Of a DNA stretch of 64,000 nucleotides, positions 26,552-33,831 are shown piece after piece (positions within the stretch are counted from its first letter, which is position 1; each line of letters opens with the position of its first letter). Source of the stretch: Leucobacter rhizosphaerae. Its GTDB lineage: Bacteria > Actinomycetota > Actinomycetes > Actinomycetales > Microbacteriaceae. The position numbers were made by a program, and so were the translations under genes. The notes beneath the pieces were generated by a model. That model searched no databases. It saw nothing but the letters and a program-made list of their open reading frames with translations, and had not been told where the DNA came from. The stretch lies in NCBI RefSeq assembly GCF_022919175.1, contig NZ_CP095043.1, forward strand, positions 1,798,001 to 1,862,000, read 5' to 3'.

Positions 26552-26573
26552 TCAATAAGCTCAAGATTATTGA
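26552..26573. promoter_or_regulatory. Candidate operator of the catabolic operon
   Basis: The arms tcaataa (26552-26558) and ttattga (26567-26573) form a perfect 7-bp inverted repeat with an 8-bp spacer. They lie about 115 bp upstream of the MmgE/PrpD start in unusually AT-rich DNA. The dimensions would suit a LysR- or GntR-type dimer, so both the LysR protein (15337-16302) and the GntR-like half of the reductase fusion are candidates. Confidence 0.45.
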
Positions 26574-26710
26574 GGTTATCCGCGTGAGCTGCACCGACGT
26601 CTCGGTCGCCCGGGCCCAACCCGCTCCCGAGCAAGCAATGCCCTCCCGGCTCACGCCCCGCCCATCCTGGCTCCTCACCCCCGCGGCCCCCGCGGCACCC
26701 GGCCCCCCGC

Positions 26711-26833
26711 GTGAGCGATTTCGGGGGCGCCCCGTCCACTTTCACAACAGAACGCGCTCACGCCCCCTCGCTACGGGCGTCGCGTGAGCGATTTCCGGGG
26801 CGCACGGCGCGCGTCAGCACAGCATTCGCTCAC
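26711..26833. repeat. Pair of 50-51 bp inverted-repeat elements (copy pair 2)
   Basis: Elements at 26711-26761 (51 bp) and 26784-26833 (50 bp) begin with gtgagcgatttc[c/g]gggg and end in ..cgctcac. They match copy pair 1 (12610-12733) in unit length, gap (22 bp here, 23 bp there) and parts of the interior, such as the GGGGCGC-like stretch and acag before the closing arm. The closing arms are less perfect here (acgcgctcac, attcgctcac). Confidence 0.75.
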
Positions 26834-26881
26834 GCCCAAAAAGAGGAGCGAGGGGTGGGAATGCAAAGCAGGCGCGGAGGA

Positions 26882-27949
26882 TCAGGTCAGCTCGACAACC
26901 ACCCGGGCCATGCGCCCCGTGGGGCGGTACTCGGCCGACGCCGGGCTGGAGGGAGACGCGGCACGGTCCAGAGGCGGGGATCCAGCACCAGCACGATCAC
27001 CACCACCCGCCACCACCCGCGATACACACCCGCACATCTTCGAGTTCGGCGCCTTCTGCCGCTCCGAGTAGAACACGTCCCGGTGATCCACGGCCCCCTC
27101 AAGCCCCAGGATCCGCATCTCGCACAGTCCGCACTCCCCACGCCGGCAGTCGTACATCATGTCGACCCCGGCCCGCTCGAGCGCTTCGAGCATCGACTCG
27201 CTCGGCTGCACCTCGATCGTCACCCCGTACTGCGGCACCTCGACCTCGAACGGCTCCGCCTCGAACCACCCCGAGTTGCCGAACGTCTCGTACCGCAGCG
27301 CCGTGATGTCGCGGTCGCTGCGCTCCCAGCTGCGCCGGATCGCCTCCATGAGCCGGATCGGCCCGCACATGTACAGCTCGGCGTCGGCAGGCACCGTCGC
27401 GAGCAGCGCGTCGACGCTCATGCGCCCCGATTCCTCGGTCACGTGGGCCACCAACCGGTCCCCGTGCGCGGCCTCCAGCTCGGCGAGATACGCCATCCGC
27501 TCGCGCCGGCTGCCGACGTAGTGCAGCACGTAGTCGAAGCCGAGCCGCTGCAGCAGCGACGCCATCCCGAGGATCGCGGTGATCCCGACCCCGCCCGCGA
27601 CGAGCACGTACGACGGCGCCCCCACCCGCAACGGGAAGTCCTGGAGCGGCTGGGTGATCCGGAGCACGTCGCCCGGCTGCAGCCCGTGCATGAACAGTGA
27701 TCCTCCGCGCGACATCGGGGCGCGGAACACGCTCAGGGCGATCCGGTCGCCGTCAGCGCTCGCATCGACGACGGAATATGACCGCTCGTCCTCGCGCTCC
27801 CCCTCGAGCCGCACCACGACGTCGACGTGCGCACCCGGCTTCGCGGGCGCGGGCCGCGACGGGGCGAGCACGATGCGCCGGATCCCGAGCGCGACGTCCG
27901 CGCACTCCACGACCGTCGCGTCCTGCCACTCGACGTGCTTGTCCGCCAC
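26882..27949 (-). CDS. vanB: Vanillate O-demethylase reductase subunit
   Basis: The 355-residue protein is a phthalate dioxygenase reductase-type flavoprotein: an FMN-binding and NAD-binding ferredoxin-reductase module (ERSYSVVDAS near residue 60, VAGGVGITAILGMASLL), then a C-terminal plant-type 2Fe-2S domain with YDCRRGECGLCEMRI and the fourth Cys region KMCGC. It passes electrons from NADH to the Rieske oxygenase encoded just upstream. The GTG at 27949 lies 4 bp after the vanA stop. After the last cysteines, about 30 Gly/Ala/Pro/Ser-rich residues (about 26915-27007) separate the usual end strand (RVVVELT) from the cluster; relatives end shortly after the cysteines, so this is an insertion. 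Confidence 0.9.
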   Translation of the reverse strand: MADKHVEWQDATVVECADVALGIRRIVLAPSRPAPAKPGAHVDVVVRLEGEREDERSYSVVDASADGDRIALSVFRAPMSRGGSLFMHGLQPGDVLRITQPLQDFPLRVGAPSYVLVAGGVGITAILGMASLLQRLGFDYVLHYVGSRRERMAYLAELEAAHGDRLVAHVTEESGRMSVDALLATVPADAELYMCGPIRLMEAIRRSWERSDRDITALRYETFGNSGWFEAEPFEVEVPQYGVTIEVQPSESMLEALERAGVDMMYDCRRGECGLCEMRILGLEGAVDHRDVFYSERQKAPNSKMCGCVSRVVAGGGDRAGAGSPPLDRAASPSSPASAEYRPTGRMARVVVELT

Positions 27950-27953
27950 GGCG

Positions 27954-29195
27954 CTACCCCGCCGCCGGAGCGGGCGCCGCGGCGGGCACCGCGGCCGGCA
28001 CCGCGGCCGCAGCACCAGCGGACGCCGAACCCGCAGCACCAGCGGACGCCGAACCCGCAGCACCCCCGCCCGACCCGGTCAGCCGGTACTCCTTCGCCCG
28101 CTGCGGCGGCGCATCTCCCCGCCCCTCGGCCGCCAGCCCCCGCTCGAGCATCCGGCGCACCCACATGCCGCCCGCGTCGATGTTCAGGTTGTAGAACTCG
28201 TAGTCCGGGTTCGCATCGATCGCCTCCTGCTGCGCCTTGAGCATCGCCTCGTCCTCCCCGAACACCCCGTGCACCCCGTTGCGGAGCTGCGTCGTGATGA
28301 CCTGGCTGTCGAGCCGGTAGTTGCGCATGAACGCCCAGAAGTAGTGGCAGCTGCGATCCTGCTCGGGGCTGATCGTGTTCATGACGTACCCGTTCACGCC
28401 CTGGGATCGGTCGCCCTCATACGCCCCGGTGCCGGCCGCGGCGACCCCCACGTCGATGCAGATGGTCGAGGGGTAGGAGTAGTGGATGATCTGCCAGCGG
28501 TCGACCTTGCCCGAGAACCCGGGGAACTTGTCGCGCATGTTCTTGAGCCAGAAGGGCGGCGGATCGATGTTGAGCATCCACCGTGTCACGGTCACCGAGT
28601 GCTCGTCGTGCGTCACGAAGAACTCCGATTCGCTGAGCTCCTCCTGCCCGATCGACGACGAGTGCACGAACTCCTCGTGCGTGAGGTCCATCAGGTTGTC
28701 GAGCACGAGCTGGTAGTTGCAGGGCGCGTAGATGGTCTCGCCATCGCCCGCCCACTCGGCGGAATCGAGCTGGTGCATGTCGGGGATTCGGGCGGGATCG
28801 GCGAGCGTCGGGTCTCCGAGCCACACCCACAGGTAGCGGTAGCGCTCCACGATGGGGAACGACGGCACGACCGCCGACGGGTTCAGCGTCTCCTGCGCGG
28901 GCATGCCGGTGCAGCGACCGGCCGGGTTGTAGCGGAGCCCGTGGTAGGGGCACTGGATCTCGTCGTTGCCGACGAGCGTGCCCTGCGAGAGCGGGGCGAG
29001 CCGGTGCCAGCACGCGTCGGCGAGCGCCACGGGCCTGCCGTCCTGGGTGCGGTAGAGCGCGAGCGGGCGCCCGGCGATGGTGCGGGCCAGGATCCCCTTC
29101 GCGGTGATCTCGTAGTCCCAGGCGGCGACGTACCAGGCGTTCAGCGGATACGTGAGCAGTTTCGCGGTGGATGTCGAGGATGCTTCGACGGTCAT
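27954..29195 (-). CDS. vanA: Vanillate O-demethylase oxygenase subunit
   Basis: The 413-residue Rieske oxygenase has the 2Fe-2S motif C62-x-H64 (ACWHRLAPLSQG) and C82-x2-H85 (CPYHGLRY), and mononuclear-iron ligands in NLMDLTHEEFVHSS. The sequence matches VanA, which converts vanillate to protocatechuate and formaldehyde. AAAGGAG precedes the ATG at 29195; the longer frame is not family-like. The neighbouring PadR gene is divergent, as in other vanillate loci. The C-terminal 38 residues are an Ala/Gly/Ser/Pro tail (SASAGAAG repeats) encoded by tandem repeats, absent from typical VanA. Related aromatic-methoxy substrates are possible. Confidence 0.9.
   Translation of the reverse strand: MTVEASSTSTAKLLTYPLNAWYVAAWDYEITAKGILARTIAGRPLALYRTQDGRPVALADACWHRLAPLSQGTLVGNDEIQCPYHGLRYNPAGRCTGMPAQETLNPSAVVPSFPIVERYRYLWVWLGDPTLADPARIPDMHQLDSAEWAGDGETIYAPCNYQLVLDNLMDLTHEEFVHSSSIGQEELSESEFFVTHDEHSVTVTRWMLNIDPPPFWLKNMRDKFPGFSGKVDRWQIIHYSYPSTICIDVGVAAAGTGAYEGDRSQGVNGYVMNTISPEQDRSCHYFWAFMRNYRLDSQVITTQLRNGVHGVFGEDEAMLKAQQEAIDANPDYEFYNLNIDAGGMWVRRMLERGLAAEGRGDAPPQRAKEYRLTGSGGGAAGSASAGAAGSASAGAAAAVPAAVPAAAPAPAAG
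28009..28056. repeat. Tandem 24-bp repeat inside the 3' end of vanA
   Basis: Two perfect adjacent 24-bp units occupy 28009-28032 and 28033-28056, and a partial third begins at 28057. Each unit keeps frame and encodes eight residues of Ser, Ala and Gly (read on the minus strand). A shorter duplicated unit with ggcaccgcggcc lies at about 27986-28007. Together they generate the low-complexity VanA tail. Confidence 0.75.
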
Positions 29196-29235
29196 CAGGC
29201 ACTCCTTTGTGTCATGGACCCCTCGGCCGAGGGGC

Positions 29236-29259
29236 AAATAGCTATCGAGATAGTTATTT
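29236..29259. promoter_or_regulatory. PadR/VanR-type operator in front of vanA
   Basis: The arms aaatagctat (29236-29245) and atagttattt (29250-29259) form a 10-4-10 inverted repeat matching at 9 of 10 positions, in the AT-rich divergent region between vanA and the PadR gene. The known 24-bp operator of the Corynebacterium glutamicum PadR-type regulator VanR has the same 10-4-10 geometry with A/T-rich arms. It lies about 40 bp upstream of the vanA start, where it could block the vanA promoter. Confidence 0.7.
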
Positions 29260-29311
29260 ACGGTGGTTCCACTGTACAGCCGCGGGATACGCTTGCCAAC
29301 AACCGCTCACC

Positions 29312-29328
29312 CCAGAAATCGCTCACAC
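29312..29328. repeat. Single arm of the 50-bp inverted-repeat family
   Basis: The 17-bp sequence ccagaaatcgctcacac equals the closing arm of the elements at 12610-12733. A partner arm is not seen on the other side, so this is a solitary or decayed copy. It lies in the vanA/PadR divergent region. Confidence 0.55.
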
Positions 29329-29417
29329 CGCAACCGGCACGCACCCAAATGCGCTCGCACCCGCAACCCGCTTGCACCACCACCCACCCGCACCCCGATC
29401 GTGAAAGCCCCCGTCAC

Positions 29418-29999
29418 ATGAGTCTGCGCTCCGCACTCCTCGCCCTCATCTCGGGCGGCCCGCTCACCGGCTATGACGTGGTGAAGCACTTCCGCTCGTC
29501 CGTCGGCCACCTCTGGCACGCCCCCGACTCCCAGATCTACCCCGAGCTCCGCAAGATGCAGACGGCGGGACTGCTCGAGGGAACCCCGGTGCCGTGGGGC
29601 TCCGCGGGCGCCACCAAGACCCAGTACTCGCTCACCGATGCGGGGCGCGACGCGCTTGCGGACTGGCAGGCCACCTCGCTGCCCTACGCGCCGGAGCGGG
29701 ATCAGGCCCACCTTCTCGCCGCGTACTTCGAGTGGGGGACGCCCGACACCGCGCGCGACCGACTGGTCGAGCACATCGCGTTCTTCACCGCGGCGAAGCG
29801 CAGCGCGGAGCAGCAGGTGCAAGAGATTCGGGATCGCACGAGCGCCACACTCCAGCGCCGGTTCACGGCGACGGACCCGGCGGACTGGGATCGCATCGCC
29901 GCGTTCAAGCTCTTCGCCTACGAGGGCAAGATCGCCCGCGCCGACGCCGAGATCGCGTGGGCGGAGCGGGGAATCGCGCTGCTGGCGTCGGCGGAGTAG
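29418..29999 (+). CDS. PadR-family regulator, probable vanillate repressor (VanR-like)
   Basis: The 193-residue protein has a PadR winged helix (MSLRSALLALISGGPLTGYDVVKHF, PDSQIYPELRKMQTAGLL, TQYSLTDAGRDAL) and a C-terminal coiled helical part (about 95-190) for dimerisation. It is divergent from vanA, and the 10-4-10 operator-like repeat lies between them. By analogy with C. glutamicum VanR it should repress vanAB until vanillate binds. The ATG at 29418 is the only good start of the family; the frame is open upstream but is antisense to vanA. Its ribosome site is weak. Confidence 0.88.
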   Translation: MSLRSALLALISGGPLTGYDVVKHFRSSVGHLWHAPDSQIYPELRKMQTAGLLEGTPVPWGSAGATKTQYSLTDAGRDALADWQATSLPYAPERDQAHLLAAYFEWGTPDTARDRLVEHIAFFTAAKRSAEQQVQEIRDRTSATLQRRFTATDPADWDRIAAFKLFAYEGKIARADAEIAWAERGIALLASAE

Positions 30000-30018
30000 C
30001 GGAGCGACGGAGCGGAGT

Positions 30019-30084
30019 AGCGGAGCGGCAGACACGGAGCAGCGGAGCGGCAGACACGGGGCAGCGTAGCGGCAGACACGGAGC
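30019..30084. repeat. Three tandem 22-bp repeats between convergent genes
   Basis: Three units of agcggagcggcagacacgg plus three bases lie at 30019-30040, 30041-30062 and 30063-30084, with 1-3 substitutions between units. They fill most of the 96-bp gap between the convergent PadR and FUSC-exporter stops. No strong hairpin is formed, so a terminator role is unproven. Confidence 0.7.
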
Positions 30085-30095
30085 GACGGGCAGCG

Positions 30096-31160
30096 CTACC
30101 GCGCGGGATTCCGCTTCCGATGCACGAACCCCGTCAGCATCGCGATCAGCGAGCCGATCAGCGTATCGAGCACACGCTCCCCGGCCGTGCCGAAGAGATC
30201 GGCGTTGCCCGTCGCGGCGCTCGTGAGGAGCAGCACCAGCGGCGTGATGAACACGAGCGCCAGCGCGTAGTTGCGCACCACCACGATCTCGATCATGAAC
30301 TGCAGCAGCGGGAAGAGCAGCACGAGCGCGATGGGCACCTGCGCGAGCGGGGCGATCGCCAGGTAGACCGCGGCCCCGAGCACCGTGCCGACGGTGCGGT
30401 GGAGCCCCCGCCCGAAGGAGTGGAGGCGCACGGCGCTCAAGCCGACGACCGCGACGCCGGCCGACACGGTCCAGTACGCGCGGTGCGGATCGAGCAGCCA
30501 CACGCTGATGGCGGCGCCGAGCACGGCGACGAGGGCGATCCGGAGCACGAGCTGCTGCTCGCCGCGACCGAGCCAGGGCCCCGGCAGCACCTCGCGCAGG
30601 GGCCGCACGGGTCGTGCACGCTCCGTACGGCGCACGAGCGGGGTGAGCGCGACGAGGTACGAGAACACCATGCCACCCGCGAGCGCGCACAGGAAAGTGC
30701 TGGGCGGCGTGATCCTCTCGCCATCGACCACCCCCGTGATGTTCGCCGCGAGCCCGAAGATGAGCACGAAGAACACCGGCCCGGGCGGCCCGAGCCGGTA
30801 GGCAAACGCGAGCGCCGCGCTCCCGACCGCGACCACAACGAGCCCCGCCGTGAGCAGCCACGGCCAGGGGGTCAGGATCGTGCCGAGTGCGGCGCACGCG
30901 AGCAGCGCGGCACCGACGATCGGCAGCACCTTTGCGCGCTCCCCCGCCGCCGCACCCGCCGCGAAGAGTGCGACGAACGCCCCGGCGGCCGTCTGCAGGC
31001 CGATCCCTTCGTGGCCGAGCAGGGTGAGCACGCCGAAGGGCACCGCGATCGAGACCGCGGCGCGCACCGCGATCGCGAGGCGGGGACCGGGTCCGGGCGG
31101 CAGCTGCACGAGGCTGCGCACCGCCTGCACGACACCGGTCGACGGGGAGAAACGGGTCAC
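30096..31160 (-). CDS. FUSC-family aromatic acid exporter-like membrane protein
   Basis: The 354-residue protein has two sets of membrane helices, with a cytoplasmic connecting region and the repeat-related segments GIGLQTAAGAFVALFAAGAAAGERAK and YWTVSAGVAVVGLSAVRLHSFGRGLHRTVGTVLGAAV. The latter is the hallmark of fusaric-acid-resistance/AaeB-type transporters. Its GTG or ATG region overlaps the pcaC stop by 4 bp (31157-31160), making it the last gene of the pca operon. It probably exports aromatic acids or relieves their toxicity when protocatechuate accumulates. The substrate is inferred from the operon only. Confidence 0.82.
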   Translation of the reverse strand: MTRFSPSTGVVQAVRSLVQLPPGPGPRLAIAVRAAVSIAVPFGVLTLLGHEGIGLQTAAGAFVALFAAGAAAGERAKVLPIVGAALLACAALGTILTPWPWLLTAGLVVVAVGSAALAFAYRLGPPGPVFFVLIFGLAANITGVVDGERITPPSTFLCALAGGMVFSYLVALTPLVRRTERARPVRPLREVLPGPWLGRGEQQLVLRIALVAVLGAAISVWLLDPHRAYWTVSAGVAVVGLSAVRLHSFGRGLHRTVGTVLGAAVYLAIAPLAQVPIALVLLFPLLQFMIEIVVVRNYALALVFITPLVLLLTSAATGNADLFGTAGERVLDTLIGSLIAMLTGFVHRKRNPAR

Positions 31161-31615
31161 TCGACCTCGCCGAGGTCGCGGAGCACCCGCTCCGCGAGCT
31201 TGAAGGCGGTGTTCGCCGCTGGCACGCCGCAGTAGAGCCCCGCCTGCAGGATCACCTCCTTGATCTCCGCAACGGTGAGGCCGTTGCGGCGGGCAGCGCG
31301 CACGTGCATCTCGAACTCGTCGTGGTGCCCGAGCGCGATCATCGCGGTGAGCACGGCGACGGAGCGGGATCGGCGATCCAGGCCGGGACGCGACCAGATG
31401 TCCCCCCAGGCAGTGCGGGTGATGAAGTCCTGGAAGTCTGCGGTGAACTCGGTCATCGACGCATTCGCGCGATCGACGTGCGCGTCGGAGAGCACCTCGC
31501 GACGCACCGCCATGCCGCGCTCGGTGCGCTCGGCGTCGCTGAACCCACTGGCGTCGCTGAACCCGTCAGCGTCGCCGAATCCGCCGGCATCACGCACTCC
31601 GCCCGCGCCGCTCAC
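31157..31615 (-). CDS. pcaC: 4-carboxymuconolactone decarboxylase
   Basis: The 152-residue protein has the PcaC core: GMAVRREVLSDAHVDRANA, ITRTAWGDIWSRPGLDRRSRS, MIALGHHDEFEMHVRAARRNGLT and ILQAGLYCGVPAANTAFK. It decarboxylates 4-carboxymuconolactone to 3-oxoadipate enol-lactone. The GTG start at 31615 overlaps the pcaD stop by 4 bp. Usual PcaC proteins begin close to the GMAVRREV segment; here about 30 extra residues made of six-residue repeats (DAGGFG, DADGFS, DASGFS) precede it. If the true start lies downstream, the repeat would be untranslated, but no other start is well placed before GMAV. Confidence 0.92.
   Translation of the reverse strand: MSGAGGVRDAGGFGDADGFSDASGFSDAERTERGMAVRREVLSDAHVDRANASMTEFTADFQDFITRTAWGDIWSRPGLDRRSRSVAVLTAMIALGHHDEFEMHVRAARRNGLTVAEIKEVILQAGLYCGVPAANTAFKLAERVLRDLGEVE
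31533..31604. repeat. Four 18-bp tandem repeats in the 5' end of pcaC
   Basis: Units of gcgtcgctgaacccactg type occupy 31533-31550, 31551-31568, 31569-31586 and a more diverged 31587-31604. They are in frame and encode the DASGFS-like repeat. Confidence 0.7.
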
Positions 31616-32391
31616 GCCGCCACCTCCGCGAAGAACTCGAGCAGCGCGGCGCTCACGGCGTCGGGCTGCTCGGCCGGCGGCTGGTGCCCCGCATCGGCGA
31701 TCATCACCTTGCGACCGTTCGCGACCCCGGCCACGGTCTCGTCCTGCCGCTCCTCCGGGGCGACCCCGTCGAACGCACCGCCCATCGCGAGGATCGGGAT
31801 CCGGATCTCGCCGAGGCGATCCCGCAGATCGTAGCCCGCCAGTGCCTCCGCGCAGCGCGCGTACCCCTCGTCGGAGACGCTCTGCAGCACCCGGAGGATC
31901 CGGCCCGTGATCTCCGGCTGGTTCGCGATCGAGTCGGGGGCGAACCAGGCCTGCGCCGAGGCCGTCACGAGCGCCGACGTCGACTGCTCGCGCACGAACG
32001 CGGCCCGCGCGATCCAGTGCTCCGCGGTGCCGAGCGACGCGGCCGAGGCGATGACCGCCGATCCGGCGAAAAGATCAGGATGGCGCAGCGCGAGCGCCAG
32101 CCCGAGCGCGCCTCCGATGGACACCCCGGCGTAGAGCGCCGGCCCGGGGGTGAGCTCCCGCACGGCGGCCGCGACGGCGTCGGCGAGCTCCTCGATCGTG
32201 AACGGCTCCGTGGGCACCGGCGCCGCGTCATGCCCCGGGAGCGACAGCAGCGTCACCCGGTAGTGCGCGGCGAGCACGGGCACGACCCGTTCCCAGATGA
32301 GGGGACCGGTGCCGAGGGAATGGCCCAGCACCACGAGCGGGCGGCTCGGGGCGCCGACCGGTTCGGTGAGGGCGATCTCGGGCAGGGTCAT
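31612..32391 (-). CDS. pcaD: 3-oxoadipate enol-lactonase
   Basis: The 259-residue alpha/beta hydrolase has nucleophile Ser91 in GVSIGG, an acid in GAFDGVAPEE and a C-terminal His in AGHQPPAEQP. It hydrolyses 3-oxoadipate enol-lactone to 3-oxoadipate, the last step before CoA transfer. It overlaps pcaB by 4 bp (ATGA) upstream and pcaC by 4 bp downstream. PcaD and PcaC are separate proteins, not the fused PcaL of some actinobacteria. Confidence 0.93.
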   Translation of the reverse strand: MTLPEIALTEPVGAPSRPLVVLGHSLGTGPLIWERVVPVLAAHYRVTLLSLPGHDAAPVPTEPFTIEELADAVAAAVRELTPGPALYAGVSIGGALGLALALRHPDLFAGSAVIASAASLGTAEHWIARAAFVREQSTSALVTASAQAWFAPDSIANQPEITGRILRVLQSVSDEGYARCAEALAGYDLRDRLGEIRIPILAMGGAFDGVAPEERQDETVAGVANGRKVMIADAGHQPPAEQPDAVSAALLEFFAEVAA

Positions 32392-33809
32392 GGCAGCTCC
32401 TTCTCGGGGGTCGCGGGGTATCCGGGGGGCTCGGGACGTTCGGGGGACGCGGGGCGCTCGGCGGTCAGGGCGTCTGCGGCGAGCGCACCGTCGACGAGGT
32501 CACCGGCGAGGCCGAGGTAGTGCGCGGGGTCGAGGATCTCGTCCACATCGATGCCGGCGGAGGCGAGATCCGGCTCGGCTCGGAGCAATTCCGCGAGATC
32601 CGCACTCCGTCCGGCCTTCGCCACCAGGCCCCGCACCCGCTCCGCGCCGAGCACCGGGCCCAGCACGATCGCGAGCCGCTCCGACACGATGAGCCCACGG
32701 GTGAGCGCCAGGTTGCGCGCCACCGCGTCGGGATCGACGCACAGCCCGTCGAGGAGCACCGCAGCGTGGGCGCTGGCACCGCGTGCGAGTCGGAGCAGTT
32801 CGCGCAGCGTCGGCCACTCCGCGTGCCACGCGCCATCCGGGCGCTCATCGACGGCGAGCGCCGCCGCGGTGTGCAGCGTCGCGGCGAGCCCGGGGGCGCG
32901 CAATGCGGCCGACCGGATCAGCACCGATCGTGCGGGGTTGCGTTTCTGGGGCATGGCCGAGGACCCGCCGCCGGAGCGCTCCGCCAACTCGCCGACCTCG
33001 GTGCGGCTGAGGGTGGCCACGTCGGCCGCGACCACCCCGAGCGCGTCGAGGGCGCGGGTCAGCGCGTCTCCGAGCTCCGTGACGGGCCAGCGCTGCGTGT
33101 GCCAGGGGCCGTCCGGCACCGCGAGCGCGAGCTGCGCGGCGAAGGCGGCCGGGAGCGCGCGTGCCGCGTCGACCCCGCCGATCTGGACGAACGAGGCGAG
33201 GGTGCCGCCCGCCCCTGCGAGCTGCGCGGGGAGCGTGGCGATCGTGCGGTCGAGGTGATCGGCCGCACGCCGGATCCCGCGCAGCCACCCCGCGGCGCGG
33301 AGCCCGACGGTCGTCGGTACGGCGTGCTGCGTGAGGGTACGAGCTGCAGCGACCTCGTCGCGGTGCTCGGCCGCGAACCGTTCGAGCGACGCAGCCGCTG
33401 CGCGCAGCTCTCCGAGGGTGGCGGTCGCGGAGCGGTGCGCGAGGAGCATGAGGGCGGAATCGAGCACGTCCTGGCTGGTCGCGCCGCGGTGCACCCACGT
33501 GCGGGCCTCGGCCGCGACCCGGTCGCGGAGCAGCCCGACGAGCGGGATCACCGGGTTGCCCCCGGCCACGGCATCCGCCGCGAGCTGCTCGAGCGGGGCG
33601 TCGGGCCAGGCGCACCCTTCGCCCGGACCGCGCCATCCGAGCGCCGTGGAGATCTCGTCGGCCGCGGGTCGCGGGGCCACCCCCACGTCGGCCCACGCTC
33701 GCGTGAGCGCCACCTCGGCCGCCACCAGCGCCTCGAGCACAGCGGCGTCGCTCAGCTCTGCGTCGGTGCCGACGGTCACGGGCGAGAGCAGACCGACGTC
33801 ACCGATCAC
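32388..33809 (-). CDS. pcaB: 3-carboxy-cis,cis-muconate cycloisomerase
   Basis: The 473-residue protein belongs to the fumarase/aspartase superfamily and carries the signature GSSAMPQKRNP. Other expected segments are TWVHRGATSQD, DSALML and the N-terminal DVGLLSPVTVGT. It cyclises 3-carboxy-cis,cis-muconate to 4-carboxymuconolactone. No ATG is well placed; the GTG at 33809 gives the family N-terminus, starting 22 bp after the pcaG stop, with a weak ribosome site. The frame is open to 34184 but that stretch is antisense-like over pcaG. The C-terminus has a Pro/Glu-rich tail of about 20 residues. Confidence 0.92.
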   Translation of the reverse strand: MIGDVGLLSPVTVGTDAELSDAAVLEALVAAEVALTRAWADVGVAPRPAADEISTALGWRGPGEGCAWPDAPLEQLAADAVAGGNPVIPLVGLLRDRVAAEARTWVHRGATSQDVLDSALMLLAHRSATATLGELRAAAASLERFAAEHRDEVAAARTLTQHAVPTTVGLRAAGWLRGIRRAADHLDRTIATLPAQLAGAGGTLASFVQIGGVDAARALPAAFAAQLALAVPDGPWHTQRWPVTELGDALTRALDALGVVAADVATLSRTEVGELAERSGGGSSAMPQKRNPARSVLIRSAALRAPGLAATLHTAAALAVDERPDGAWHAEWPTLRELLRLARGASAHAAVLLDGLCVDPDAVARNLALTRGLIVSERLAIVLGPVLGAERVRGLVAKAGRSADLAELLRAEPDLASAGIDVDEILDPAHYLGLAGDLVDGALAADALTAERPASPERPEPPGYPATPEKELP

Positions 33810-33831
33810 CCGGCGGCCGGACTCGGACGAC

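Larger units (their letters stand above)
26437..26881. other. Intergenic region with promoter-like inverted repeat and paired hairpin repeats
   Basis: These 445 bp hold no convincing gene. The left part, next to the MmgE/PrpD start, is AT-rich and contains the inverted repeat at 26552-26573, so it probably holds the promoter of the catabolic operon. The right part contains the two 50-51 bp elements at 26711-26833. The vanB stop lies at the right edge. Confidence 0.6.

Noticed and set aside
27697..28194. Arg/Ala-rich plus-strand frames over vanA and vanB
   Set aside because: They lie opposite genes with full Rieske and ferredoxin motifs and show only shadow composition.
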